Shown one piece after another: positions 7,999 through 16,281 of a stretch of DNA of 60,026 bases. Below the pieces are notes generated by a model that was not told where the DNA came from, did not search any database, and saw only the letters and a program-made list of their open reading frames with translations. This stretch comes from Bacteroidota bacterium. Its GTDB lineage: Bacteria; Bacteroidota; Bacteroidia; Bacteroidales; UBA932. Location of the stretch: NCBI GenBank assembly GCA_029567375.1, contig JAKQLB010000318.1, positions 1-60,026 of the forward strand, in the 5' to 3' direction. Made by a program: the position numbers and the translations under genes. Numbering within the stretch: the stretch's first letter is position 1; each line of letters begins with the position of its first letter.

Positions 7999-9297
7999 TT
8001 ACTCCTTTAACATTTCCAATATTTTCAAACGGAAAGCATATTCGTATTTTGCTTGTGCCTGTTCGCTCAAGACCTGTGTAAGGTTGCTTTTAGCTTGAAA
8101 GAGTTCGTAGGCATTCGCACGACCGGTGTCGAACTTCTCCTGTGCAAATCTAAAGGCTTCTCTACTCGCTTTTTCTGACTTTTGTGTTGCTTTCCATTTG
8201 CTTTGAGCACCTACTGCATTGTGAAATGCCTGCTCGATGCGCTTTCTAAGTTCTATCTTAACCTTATCCATTTCAATGCGACTGTTTTCCACAGCAAGTT
8301 CTGCCGTGCGGATATTATTGCGTGTTTGAAACCTGTTGAAAATTGGAATACGCAAACTAAAACCGAGGGCATTACTCATATTATTGCGAAATTGTGAACT
8401 GAAAGGATCATTTGGCCGCTCACTCATTTTATAATATCCGGTACCCATATTGGCACCGAACGATAATGTGGGATAGAGTTGCGATTTTGCCATAAGCACA
8501 CCCTTCTCACTGCTTTTCAGGCGATATTCAGAGGCTCGGATTTCGGGACGAACCATCAATGCTTGCCGGTAAACATCCGTTGGAGACAACAACATTTCGT
8601 TCTTTATTATTTCCTCTACAGGTGGCACTATAACATCGAAACTTGAGAAATCATCAAGCTCCATAATTTGTGCTAAATCGAGCAACGCCAATTTCAAATT
8701 GCTTTCTGCCTGTACCCTGTTTTGCTCTTCGCGTGCACGTTGCGCCTCCAATTCGTAAATTTCACCTTCTGCCATTTTCCCGCTTTGGATAAGTTCATTA
8801 CGACGAAAAATGTTTTCCTCGGTTAGGGCGAGTTGTTCATTGGCGATTTGCAAAAGTTCTTTTTGAAGTAAAACTTGCAGAAAAGCGGTAGCCACGCTCA
8901 TTTCTATATCGTCTTTAAATCTCTCTACATCTGCTTCCGCTGCACTCAGGTCAGCACGCTTAGCATCTATGTTGTGTTTCATACGCAATCCGTCAAAAAG
9001 CGTAATATCTGCTCCCAATCCAAAGGATGTCTGAGCCGAGTTGGTGTTTTGATAGATATTATCAAGTCCGATAGAGCGCCCGAAAATGAAGTTTTGGCCC
9101 GCTTGTGCGTTGAGGCTGGGTAATAAATCATTTCGTGCCTGCGTATAAGCAATTTTGCGCTGCACTCTGTTAAGTTCCTGTTGCTTTATTGTACGATTAT
9201 TTTGTAAGGCAATCTCTATACACTCTTTTAGGGTGTATTGCTGCGCCATTCCCGTCAAGGAAATGGTTAAGAATAGTGCTATTATTATTTGTCTCAT
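7999..9297 (-). CDS. TolC family outer-membrane efflux protein
   Basis: A 432-residue protein with a signal peptide (hydrophobic residues 3-17, then AQQYTLKECIEIALQNN, the usual TolC-family mature start) and two repeats of long alpha-helical hairpins separated by short beta strands. It forms the trimeric outer-membrane channel of a tripartite pump. It is the last gene of a five-gene operon (ATPase, permease, permease, adaptor, TolC) read from 13887 to 7999, so it should export whatever the MacB-type permeases handle. It is separated from the adaptor gene only by a heptamer array. Confidence 0.92.
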   Translation of the reverse strand: MRQIIIALFLTISLTGMAQQYTLKECIEIALQNNRTIKQQELNRVQRKIAYTQARNDLLPSLNAQAGQNFIFGRSIGLDNIYQNTNSAQTSFGLGADITLFDGLRMKHNIDAKRADLSAAEADVERFKDDIEMSVATAFLQVLLQKELLQIANEQLALTEENIFRRNELIQSGKMAEGEIYELEAQRAREEQNRVQAESNLKLALLDLAQIMELDDFSSFDVIVPPVEEIIKNEMLLSPTDVYRQALMVRPEIRASEYRLKSSEKGVLMAKSQLYPTLSFGANMGTGYYKMSERPNDPFSSQFRNNMSNALGFSLRIPIFNRFQTRNNIRTAELAVENSRIEMDKVKIELRKRIEQAFHNAVGAQSKWKATQKSEKASREAFRFAQEKFDTGRANAYELFQAKSNLTQVLSEQAQAKYEYAFRLKILEMLKE

Positions 9298-9303
9298 TTT
9301 TTT

Positions 9304-9345
9304 ACTCTCGATTACTAATTATTCATTACTCGATACTCAGAACTA
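9304..9345. repeat. Heptamer array A, between adaptor and TolC genes
   Basis: Six consecutive 7-base units fill the space between the adaptor stop codon (9346-9348, minus strand) and the TolC start. Read on the minus strand, units are of the form GAGTNNN (for example GAGTATC, GAGTAAT) with degenerate members. The array begins on the base next to the stop codon. Confidence 0.7.
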
Positions 9346-10449
9346 CTATTTCTTCTTCTCAATAATCTCATTACCACGTACTTTGTCGTCCAATTTCAAT
9401 CCATCGATGATTTCGATATTGATACCATCTGACAGGCCCACAGTGACATATTTGCGGTCAAACTCTTGCGGGCTTTCAGTTTTTACTACATAAACAAATG
9501 AAGAATCGTTACTGAATTCAATGCATGTTTCGGGAATCATCAGCACATCGGCTTTTCTCTCCAAAACGATATCGGCATTTGCACTATACCCTGCACGGAT
9601 GAAGACATCTGCCGGCATCTCCATTTTAGCCTTCATCTCAAATAAAATGGCTCCGCTCTCTTCGGTGGCTTTTGGCGAAACATACTCCAATATCGCCGAA
9701 ATGTTCTTATCCTGAATGGCACCAATCGTTATCTCCATAGGCATTCCTGTTGAGAGTTTGCCAACTTCCGTTTCATCAATTTTTCCAACAAAGAGCATAT
9801 CGTTCAGATTTGCGATGGAGGCAATGGTGGTGCCGTCATTGAAATTATTGGTTTGTATGACCGAGTTGCCCACTTTTACGGGAATGTCCAGAATTGTTCC
9901 GCTCACAGTGGCACGCACCAATGTATTGCTCGATTTTTGGGTGCTTTTTGTCATTCCGGTTTTAACCAAATTAAGGTTGTCAGTGGCCGCCTGTAGCTCT
10001 TCCTGGTCGTTTTTATATTGAAGTTGCACCCTTTCAAACTCTTCCCTCGAGATCACCAGATTTTCGTACAGTTTACGGTCACGTTCGTAATTAATCCTAC
10101 TTTGCTCCGCAGCAAGTTGTGCTCGTGCAACGCGCGATTCTGCTCCGCTCAGATTGACCATATCGGGAACAACTTGAATCTTAGCTATAATATCACCTGC
10201 TACAACCTTATCACCTGCCTCTTTATATACTTCGGAAATGATACCCGACATTTGAGGCTTGATTAGAATCTCATTGCGGGGCTCTACTTTACCCGTTGCT
10301 ACTGTTTTCTTCTCGATAGTGCCTTGAGTGACGGTTTCAATTTGATATGTTTTTTCTACAGGACGCGACTTCTTATAGAGAAATACGAATGTCCCGATAA
10401 CCAATAGTCCTAAAAGGGCCAATCCTACGATTTTAAATACTTTTTTCAT
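9346..10449 (-). CDS. Efflux adaptor (HlyD/MacA-like membrane fusion protein)
   Basis: A 367-residue periplasmic adaptor linking MacB-type permeases to TolC. Residues 4-27 form an N-terminal membrane anchor. A lipoyl-like half (KPQMSGIISEV and GDKVVAGDIIAKI) comes next, then a coiled-coil hairpin around residues 85-155, the second lipoyl half (VRATVSGTILDIPVKVGN) and beta-barrel domains. It is flanked by permease and TolC genes in the same operon, with 28 bases between it and the upstream permease gene. Confidence 0.92.
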   Translation of the reverse strand: MKKVFKIVGLALLGLLVIGTFVFLYKKSRPVEKTYQIETVTQGTIEKKTVATGKVEPRNEILIKPQMSGIISEVYKEAGDKVVAGDIIAKIQVVPDMVNLSGAESRVARAQLAAEQSRINYERDRKLYENLVISREEFERVQLQYKNDQEELQAATDNLNLVKTGMTKSTQKSSNTLVRATVSGTILDIPVKVGNSVIQTNNFNDGTTIASIANLNDMLFVGKIDETEVGKLSTGMPMEITIGAIQDKNISAILEYVSPKATEESGAILFEMKAKMEMPADVFIRAGYSANADIVLERKADVLMIPETCIEFSNDSSFVYVVKTESPQEFDRKYVTVGLSDGINIEIIDGLKLDDKVRGNEIIEKKK

Positions 10450-10477
10450 TGTATGTTGTTGTTTTTATTGTTTGTTT

Positions 10478-11791
10478 CTATTCTTCCGCAATTGCCTCGA
10501 CAGGCTTAATCATCATGGCGCGTTGGGCGGGAATAAGCCCTGCCAACATTCCGATAACGATTAGAATAATGAGTGATCCCACCGCCATTGTGAAGCTGAT
10601 TTGCGGATCTTTAAAAAATTGATCACCTTGACTTAGGACTACTCCTACTGCCGAAAGCAACCCCACCCCCAGCACAATTCCGCCAATTCCTGCCAGAACG
10701 GTCAATACAACACTTTCACTCAAAATTTGTCCTATAATATTATTCGGTGTCGCCCCCAAAGCACGACGGATACCTATCTCTTTGGTGCGTTCGCGCACGG
10801 TTACGAGCATGATGTTGCTGACGCCGACGGCTCCCGCGAGCAATGTGCCAATACCGACGATCCAGATTAGGAGGGAGATACCAATCTCCAGGTTATTAAA
10901 CATTTTAAATTGCTCTTCGATGTTCATGCTAAAAACCGCCTCTTTGTCGTCAGGTGATATTTGGTGTTGTTGTTTTAAAACTTCCGTGATTTTATCCTGA
11001 ATACTTCTAACAGCTACACCAGGCTTAGCGGTAGCTGCCAAAAAGTGAATTATATTTCCTTGGTTAAAGGCTTGCTGCATAGTCGTAAAGGGCAACACTA
11101 CGGTTTCCGCAGTTTGTCCGCCAATGCTCACACCGGATGTGCTTCGTGCCACACCAATAACTTGAAAATAGATCCCATTTACTCGAATCTGCTTTCCTAC
11201 CGGATTCTCACCATGAAAAAGCACCTCATATACCCTTTCACCGATAACGCACACCTTGCGTTTTTCAGCAATATCTATATCATTGACATATCGGCCGTAG
11301 ATCATTTTGCTTTTTTCGATCAAATCATATTCGGGATAACAACCTTTTACCAGATAGGACCCTCCCTTATCACCTCGCACTACATTTTTATCACCATTAC
11401 CACCTCCAAAAAGCACTGGTGACATATATTGCAAATCATCCACTCTATTTCGAATAATAGGTAAATCACTATTTGTCATATTCCAAACACGCCCTTTTCT
11501 GAAACCTTTATAGGGCTCCGTCGTACGCTCTGCCATAAAAAAGACCGAATTGGTTGCAAACCCTTCTATTTGCGAGAAAATGCCGGTTTTTAATGCATTT
11601 CCCGCGCCCACCATAAGCACAAGCATAAATATGCCCCAAAACACTCCGAATGCCGTGAGGAAACTGCGTGATTTATTGCTCTTAATGGTAATCCATATCT
11701 CTTGCCATCGGTCGATATCGAAAAGCAGCATGAACCTTCTCCAAAGGGAGGTTTTCTCAAATTGCGGCTGACTATTTATCTCTTGTTTCAT
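10478..11791 (-). CDS. MacB-type ABC transporter permease
   Basis: A 437-residue protein with the MacB architecture: one N-terminal membrane helix (around SFLTAFGVFWGIFMLVLMVG), a large periplasmic domain, then three C-terminal helices of the FtsX family beginning at the RERTKEIGIRRALGA motif. It ends in the typical PAQRAMMIKPVEAIAEE. MacB-like permeases move substrate from the periplasm into the TolC channel by mechanotransmission. It has its own paralogue directly upstream and no fused ATPase; the ATPase is the first gene of the operon. Confidence 0.92.
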   Translation of the reverse strand: MKQEINSQPQFEKTSLWRRFMLLFDIDRWQEIWITIKSNKSRSFLTAFGVFWGIFMLVLMVGAGNALKTGIFSQIEGFATNSVFFMAERTTEPYKGFRKGRVWNMTNSDLPIIRNRVDDLQYMSPVLFGGGNGDKNVVRGDKGGSYLVKGCYPEYDLIEKSKMIYGRYVNDIDIAEKRKVCVIGERVYEVLFHGENPVGKQIRVNGIYFQVIGVARSTSGVSIGGQTAETVVLPFTTMQQAFNQGNIIHFLAATAKPGVAVRSIQDKITEVLKQQHQISPDDKEAVFSMNIEEQFKMFNNLEIGISLLIWIVGIGTLLAGAVGVSNIMLVTVRERTKEIGIRRALGATPNNIIGQILSESVVLTVLAGIGGIVLGVGLLSAVGVVLSQGDQFFKDPQISFTMAVGSLIILIVIGMLAGLIPAQRAMMIKPVEAIAEE

Positions 11792-11813
11792 ATTATTCTA
11801 CATCATAATTTTA

Positions 11814-11904
11814 AACTCCCAACTCAACACTCAGAACTCACCTGTACCTCGTACCCCGCAACCCCTAACCACCGCGCACCCCGTAATTCGCACCCCGCAC
11901 CACT
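11814..11904. repeat. Heptamer array B, exactly 13 units
   Basis: Ninety-one bases, 13 units of 7, between the two permease genes. On the minus strand the array starts on the base after the TGA stop (11905-11907) with CG-rich units such as CGGGGTG and grades into GAGTT-type units (GTGAGTT, TTGAGTT) toward the next gene. The transition from GC-rich to AT-rich units within one phase is notable. Confidence 0.75.
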
Positions 11905-13167
11905 TCACTCCTGTCTCATTGCCTCTATCGGCTTTATCTTAACAGCTTTCCTGGCAGGCAGATAACCGGCAATCACTCCCGATATAACTAGCAAAACGGT
12001 AGCAAAAATGGCGTACCCGATATTTACGGTAGGATTTTTAAATACTGACATTTGCGGACCTCCGTCAGCGCTTTGTGCCACATTTGCAGCCTGCTCCGTA
12101 ATAAAGTTCATTATCTCTGTAACTCCTATCCCCAAAAACATACCGATGTATCCGAAAATGGCGGTAATGATAATGGATTCCAAAATTATGGAAGTCAATA
12201 TGGAGGCCGGCGGTGCTCCTATAGCTTTACGAATACCTATTTCACGCGTACGTTCTTTTACCGACACTAACATGATATTACTTACACCCACAATTCCGGC
12301 AATAAGCGTGAGAATTCCAACAATGGTTACAAATAGGTTGACTCCACTAAATATTTTCATCGTTTCGATGTAATCGGATTGCGAGTTGTTTACCCAAAGT
12401 GCTTGACTGTCTTCCGGATCAAACTTAAGTTGGCGCCCCATAAGATTACGCAATGATTTATTGAATCTTTCATTTTCAGCTGTTGTTTCGAGCCCTTCCA
12501 CAGTAAAGGAAAGTTGATAGAATTTTTTATCGGTATTAAATACGACTTGCATGGTAGAGAATGGTATATAGGCAACCGGACCGCCCCACTGCTCTTTTTT
12601 AGAATTTACACCAATAACTTTAAACATCAGTTGTCCAACCTTTACATATTCTCCTAATGGTGATTTCTCTTTGAAAAGCACCTCTGCCATTTGTTTGTCA
12701 ATAACGATTACCTTACTCCTCTGAGTATAGTCAAGATGATTGAAAAACCTACCGTTACCCGGCTCAAAAACCAGTTTCTCCATTTCGGCATAACTCGGCA
12801 TGACACCATTAATCTGATACGAGCCATATTCAGTGCCATAGGAGATATTTTGTGTCCTATTGGAACGGGCGGTAACCAAACGACTCTCCTTTATTTTATC
12901 TTCTACAACCGATATTTCCTGTTCGGAAAACTTAAGATTTCGTCCCGATTTCAATCCTTGATAGGGCATTGATGTGATTCCGGTCCACATGTTAATACGG
13001 TTTACCGCACGGTGTTCGAAATTTGCCGTCACCCCATTTTTCAATCCGTTGCTTGCACCAAGCAAGACTATAAGGATGAAAATCCCCCAAGAAACCGAAA
13101 GTCCGGTCAGGGTGGTGCGCAACTTGTTTTTGCGCAGGGTGGCGAATATTTCTTGTAAATAATCCAT
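11905..13167 (-). CDS. MacB-type ABC transporter permease
   Basis: A 420-residue paralogue of the next permease in the operon, with the same layout: an N-terminal helix (LRTTLTGLSVSWGIFILIVLLG), a periplasmic core domain, and three helices starting at KERTREIGIRKAIGA, ending PARKAVKIKPIEAMRQE. Two separate permease genes probably form a heterodimer served by the ATPase encoded just upstream. The start lies 6 bases after the ATPase stop. Confidence 0.92.
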   Translation of the reverse strand: MDYLQEIFATLRKNKLRTTLTGLSVSWGIFILIVLLGASNGLKNGVTANFEHRAVNRINMWTGITSMPYQGLKSGRNLKFSEQEISVVEDKIKESRLVTARSNRTQNISYGTEYGSYQINGVMPSYAEMEKLVFEPGNGRFFNHLDYTQRSKVIVIDKQMAEVLFKEKSPLGEYVKVGQLMFKVIGVNSKKEQWGGPVAYIPFSTMQVVFNTDKKFYQLSFTVEGLETTAENERFNKSLRNLMGRQLKFDPEDSQALWVNNSQSDYIETMKIFSGVNLFVTIVGILTLIAGIVGVSNIMLVSVKERTREIGIRKAIGAPPASILTSIILESIIITAIFGYIGMFLGIGVTEIMNFITEQAANVAQSADGGPQMSVFKNPTVNIGYAIFATVLLVISGVIAGYLPARKAVKIKPIEAMRQE

Positions 13168-13170
13168 TGC

Positions 13171-13226
13171 GCGTTACGAGTTACGGGGTTCGGGGTGCGA
13201 GGTACGGGATTCTGGGTGCGAGGTGT
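13171..13226. repeat. Heptamer array C, inside the 3' end of the ATPase gene
   Basis: Eight 7-base units on the plus strand (for example GAGTTAC, GGGGTTC, GGGGTGC, GAGGTAC). The array spans the ATPase stop codon (13174-13176) and codes for the Ser/Pro-rich last 17 or so residues of that protein. It is the only array whose G-rich strand is opposite to the coding strand of its neighbour. The plus strand also carries several GGG/GGGG runs. Confidence 0.75.
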
Positions 13227-13887
13227 CGCTTTCGATCATACCGTCTTTCAGGCGGATTATGCGGTTGGTGGCATCGGCTACCGATTGTTCGTGAGTAACG
13301 ATGATAGTGGTGATGCCTTGTTTATTTAAGTCGGTGAGAAGACCTATTACCTCTACGGTAGTTTGACTGTCTAATGCTCCTGTAGGTTCGTCGGCAAGAA
13401 TAATTTTTGGATTTGAAATCATTGCGCGAGCAATAGCAACACGTTGTTTCTGCCCACCCGAAAGCTCATTAGGCATGTGATGTGCCCAATCTTTCAATCC
13501 CATTTTATCCAGATGCTCCATTGCAACGATATTACGTTGTCTTCTGCCCACATTTTTATAATAGAGCGGAAGTGCAACATTTTCTAAAGCATTCTTAAAA
13601 TTTATAAGATTGAATGATTGAAATACGAATCCGATCATTTCATTGCGATATTTCGCGGCCTGTTTTTCACTCAAATCTCTGATGAGTGTACCGTTTAGCC
13701 GATATTCTCCCGCATCATAGGTATCTAAAATTCCTATTATATTAAGTAACGTGGATTTTCCCGAACCGGATGCTCCCATAATGGAGACATATTCGCCCGC
13801 TTCAATGTTGAGACTGATACCTTTAAGCACGTGCAGCGAAATGGCTTCGGTGTAGTAGGATTTGTGTAAATTTGTAAGAGAAATCAT
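13174..13887 (-). CDS. ABC transporter ATP-binding protein (MacB/LolD type)
   Basis: A 237-residue ATPase with Walker [10 protein letters not shown], the Q-loop in FVFQSFNLI, signature [14 protein letters not shown] and Walker [13 protein letters not shown], followed by the H-loop VTHEQ. It energises the two permeases encoded immediately downstream. The conserved domain ends near KDGMIES; the remaining ~18 residues repeat a SHPE pattern and are encoded by heptamer array C, so this tail is probably not part of the ancestral protein. It is the first gene of the efflux operon. Confidence 0.95.
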   Translation of the reverse strand: MISLTNLHKSYYTEAISLHVLKGISLNIEAGEYVSIMGASGSGKSTLLNIIGILDTYDAGEYRLNGTLIRDLSEKQAAKYRNEMIGFVFQSFNLINFKNALENVALPLYYKNVGRRQRNIVAMEHLDKMGLKDWAHHMPNELSGGQKQRVAIARAMISNPKIILADEPTGALDSQTTVEVIGLLTDLNKQGITTIIVTHEQSVADATNRIIRLKDGMIESDTSHPESRTSHPEPRNS

Positions 13888-13972
13888 TATGTATTAGCTA
13901 TTTGCTTTTGGCTTAAAACCATTTTTGTCTTTTAACTAAGAAAGATATTCTGTTGTTTGCTTTGTAAGAATC

Positions 13973-14003
13973 CATTTTTGATAAAAATTTCATGCCAAAA
14001 ATG
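13973..14003 (-). promoter_or_regulatory. Dyad upstream of the efflux operon
   Basis: CATTTTTG and CAAAAATG form a perfect 8-bp inverted repeat with a 15-base spacer, between the GntR gene stop and the efflux ATPase start. There is no T-run after it, so an operator is more likely than a terminator. The 3' half overlaps a 12-mer (TTTTTGGCATGA on the minus strand) that recurs at 21401-21412. Confidence 0.35.
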
Positions 14004-14009
14004 ACCATT

Positions 14010-14384
14010 CTACTTTTGTTGTTCTTCCAAAACATCTTTTAAGCTCTCTACAAAATCATCTAAACTAATCTCGAGCAGGTTTATCTTCTTAGCAATGGAG
14101 AGCATTTCCAACCCCATAAATTCCTTTTTATACATCTTCTTCACGCTCTTTTTTGCATCGGGCGATGCGAAAAAACCCATGCCGCGTTTGTCGTAAATTA
14201 TATCGAGCGATTTCAAATGGTCGTAGCTTCGCATAACGGTATTGGGATTTACCCCCAATTGTGCCCCCATCTCCCTTATGGAAGGTATTCGTTCATCTTC
14301 TGCGTACTCATCGTTGAGAATTTTCTCGCAAATTGAGTCCGATATTTGAAGATAAATGGGCTTATGTTCATCAAAATTCATCAT
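14010..14384 (-). CDS. GntR family regulator (YtrA-like)
   Basis: A 124-residue repressor with the GntR winged helix-turn-helix (residues 8-70; IPSIREMGAQLGVNPNTVMRSY is the helix-turn-helix) and only a short helical tail, without an effector domain. This is the YtrA layout, in which the regulator controls an adjacent ABC transporter operon. The ATG pair at 14384/14381 is preferred over a TTG at 14390. It starts 2 bases after the ABC-2 membrane gene stop, so it is the third gene of an ATPase - membrane - regulator operon, and likely binds the AGTGT repeats at 16116-16139. Confidence 0.92.
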   Translation of the reverse strand: MMNFDEHKPIYLQISDSICEKILNDEYAEDERIPSIREMGAQLGVNPNTVMRSYDHLKSLDIIYDKRGMGFFASPDAKKSVKKMYKKEFMGLEMLSIAKKINLLEISLDDFVESLKDVLEEQQK

Positions 14385-14386
14385 AA

Positions 14387-15178
14387 TCAATACCTGTTAG
14401 TTTTCATTAAGCGATATGAGCCAATCATGAAGAGTATCGGCAAAATTATATCCATGAGTATTCTTACTATCATAACAAATATCATAAAAGGATGGTCTCC
14501 TCTGTAAAAGTCAAATAGTCCTCGTTCGCTAAAACTTAAATTCACATTGCCATTATATCCTTCCAAATAACCTAGGGATTCCATCCATTTTACTACTGCT
14601 AAAATGACAATAGCAATCAGAAGGTTTATAACAATAAAACTTGCGATACTTTTAAGAATTTTCCTTCTTACAAAAAAGAGATTTGCGAAGAAAACGGCTT
14701 GCATGGAAAGAAATACTACCAGCACCCCGTCGGTAGTCAACCTATTATTGAAAAAATGGACGATTGCATAACCGCCCTGATACAAGGGAAATAGGGCTGA
14801 CAATATCACATCGCTTCCGCCATAAAAAACAAGTACCATAAGCGGTGCCAAGATCATACAGAATATCTGCATTACTACGAATTTTTCCAACACCGATGCC
14901 GGAAGCATTACCTCAGACAACCCTTTTTTGGAATGGTTGTAAAAATAGTAATAAAAGAAAGGAGAGAAGATGAAAATCGTTACTACCAAAAAAGTCAAAA
15001 AATTACTTCTGAAAAGAAGCTCAGGTCCTTCATTGGATGTCAATCTGGCTATAAGTAAAAACAAGATGGGAAGTCCGGCTAAAACCAAAGCATTATTTAG
15101 AAAAGTTTTGGAGTTTTGTTGAAACGTTCTACGGAAAAGCTTCCCTAATCTGTTGAATTGAAATATATTGTTGTTCAT
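14387..15178 (-). CDS. ABC-2 type transporter membrane protein
   Basis: A 263-residue hydrophobic protein with about six predicted membrane helices (for example around residues 33-50, 62-80, 97-118, 147-165, 173-195 and 230-250). It has no sequence motif beyond that pattern. It lies between an ABC ATPase gene and a GntR regulator gene, the standard arrangement for small regulated ABC-2 exporters, often tied to envelope stress or antimicrobial peptides. The ATG at 15178 is chosen over a TTG at 15214. Substrate unknown. Confidence 0.8.
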   Translation of the reverse strand: MNNNIFQFNRLGKLFRRTFQQNSKTFLNNALVLAGLPILFLLIARLTSNEGPELLFRSNFLTFLVVTIFIFSPFFYYYFYNHSKKGLSEVMLPASVLEKFVVMQIFCMILAPLMVLVFYGGSDVILSALFPLYQGGYAIVHFFNNRLTTDGVLVVFLSMQAVFFANLFFVRRKILKSIASFIVINLLIAIVILAVVKWMESLGYLEGYNGNVNLSFSERGLFDFYRGDHPFMIFVMIVRILMDIILPILFMIGSYRLMKTNRY

Positions 15179-15227
15179 TGTTGTCAGAATTTTAAAATGG
15201 TTATTCCGGATCAATTATTTGTCGTTA

Positions 15228-16058
15228 TTATACCAAAAGTTCTTTAATTCGGCTTTTGTGGTGCATGGTAGCATTGAAGAGCGCCTCTATGTTTACCTTG
15301 CTTTCGCCTCGATCCTCATTCTCCATTACGCAAAGGTAACCGCCCGGTGTGGGTTCAGAAAAAAGAGCGTTAGCGGGAACGGAAGAGTATAGTCCGAAAT
15401 AGAGTTTTTCGGAAATTTTCTCCAATGATGCGTTCATCAGTACCGCCTTGTTGTCGAGAATGATAATCGGATCGATAAGGTTTTCCAAGTCGCGTACCTG
15501 ATGAGTGGAAATCAAGGTGCAGGTATTGTCCGACACATACTGCACAATAATTCTGCGGAAGAGAGTTTTAGAGGGAATGTCGAGTCCGTTACTTGGTTCA
15601 TCCAGTAACAACAATTCGGCATTTGTAGCGATAGCGAATGATAGGACTGCCTTTTTCATCTGTCCGTAGGAAAGTTTGTTTAATTTTTTATCGCCTTCCA
15701 CCTCAAATTCCTTTAAAATAGTCTCGAATTTTTCATTGTCGAACTTGGGATAAAAAGGTGCGTTTATTTTCGCGAAATAGCGAATAGAGTAATCATTTTG
15801 GATAAACTCCAACTCTTCAGGCAGATAAAAAATACGACTTAAAAAGGATGGAGTTCTTTTGAACGGGTCTTCGCCGAAAACCGAACAGGATCCCTTCCAG
15901 GGTTTTTGCAGTCCGGAAATAATTTTCAGTAGAGTGGTCTTTCCCACTCCGTTTTCTCCTAACAGTCCGTAAATTTTTCCTGCTTCCAGCTTCATTGAAA
16001 TATCATTCAGAACTTCTTTCTTGCCGTACTTAAACGAGAGATCGTTAATTGTAATCAT
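15228..16058 (-). CDS. ABC-2 transporter ATP-binding protein
   Basis: A 276-residue ATPase of the ABC-2 exporter type. Walker A is GENGVGKTT, the signature is LSYGQ rather than LSGGQ, Walker B is LLLLDEPSNGLD, and the H-loop is STHQVRD. The ~60-residue extension after the ATPase core is usual in this group. It is the first gene of a three-gene operon with the membrane protein and GntR regulator, 49 bases before the ATG of the membrane gene. Confidence 0.93.
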   Translation of the reverse strand: MITINDLSFKYGKKEVLNDISMKLEAGKIYGLLGENGVGKTTLLKIISGLQKPWKGSCSVFGEDPFKRTPSFLSRIFYLPEELEFIQNDYSIRYFAKINAPFYPKFDNEKFETILKEFEVEGDKKLNKLSYGQMKKAVLSFAIATNAELLLLDEPSNGLDIPSKTLFRRIIVQYVSDNTCTLISTHQVRDLENLIDPIIILDNKAVLMNASLEKISEKLYFGLYSSVPANALFSEPTPGGYLCVMENEDRGESKVNIEALFNATMHHKSRIKELLV

Positions 16059-16115
16059 ATCTGTTTATTTTTTTAATTCATTCGATTTTTAAATAATATT
16101 CTCACTTAACTGTTT

Positions 16116-16139
16116 AGTGTATTAGTGTGGTAGGACACT
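16116..16139 (-). promoter_or_regulatory. Probable GntR operator
   Basis: AGTGT occurs at 16116-16120 and 16124-16128, and its complement ACACT at 16135-16139, so the site holds a direct repeat plus an inverted repeat (AGTGT-N6-ACACT). It lies about 60-80 bases before the ATPase start. YtrA-type GntR regulators are known to bind AGTGT/ACACT-like dyads in front of their own ABC operon; the match here is by inspection. Confidence 0.5.
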
Positions 16140-16204
16140 GCAAGGGTAATGCTTATTTTCATATCTCCAAATATTTTTTGAAAATTTAATGGTTTTGTAA
16201 CATG

Positions 16205-16246
16205 AAAAAGATGCCTGCAACTTAGAATATAGCTGCAAACATCTTT
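16205..16246 (-). terminator. Rho-independent terminator after the TonB receptor gene
   Basis: On the minus strand AAAGATG-TT-TGCA pairs with TGCA-GG-CATCTTT (13 positions with one 2x2 mismatch), ending in a run of five T. It lies 36 bases past the receptor stop. Confidence 0.65.
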
Positions 16247-16281
16247 ATGTCAGACAATTAGCAATCTTCCTAAATTTTTAA

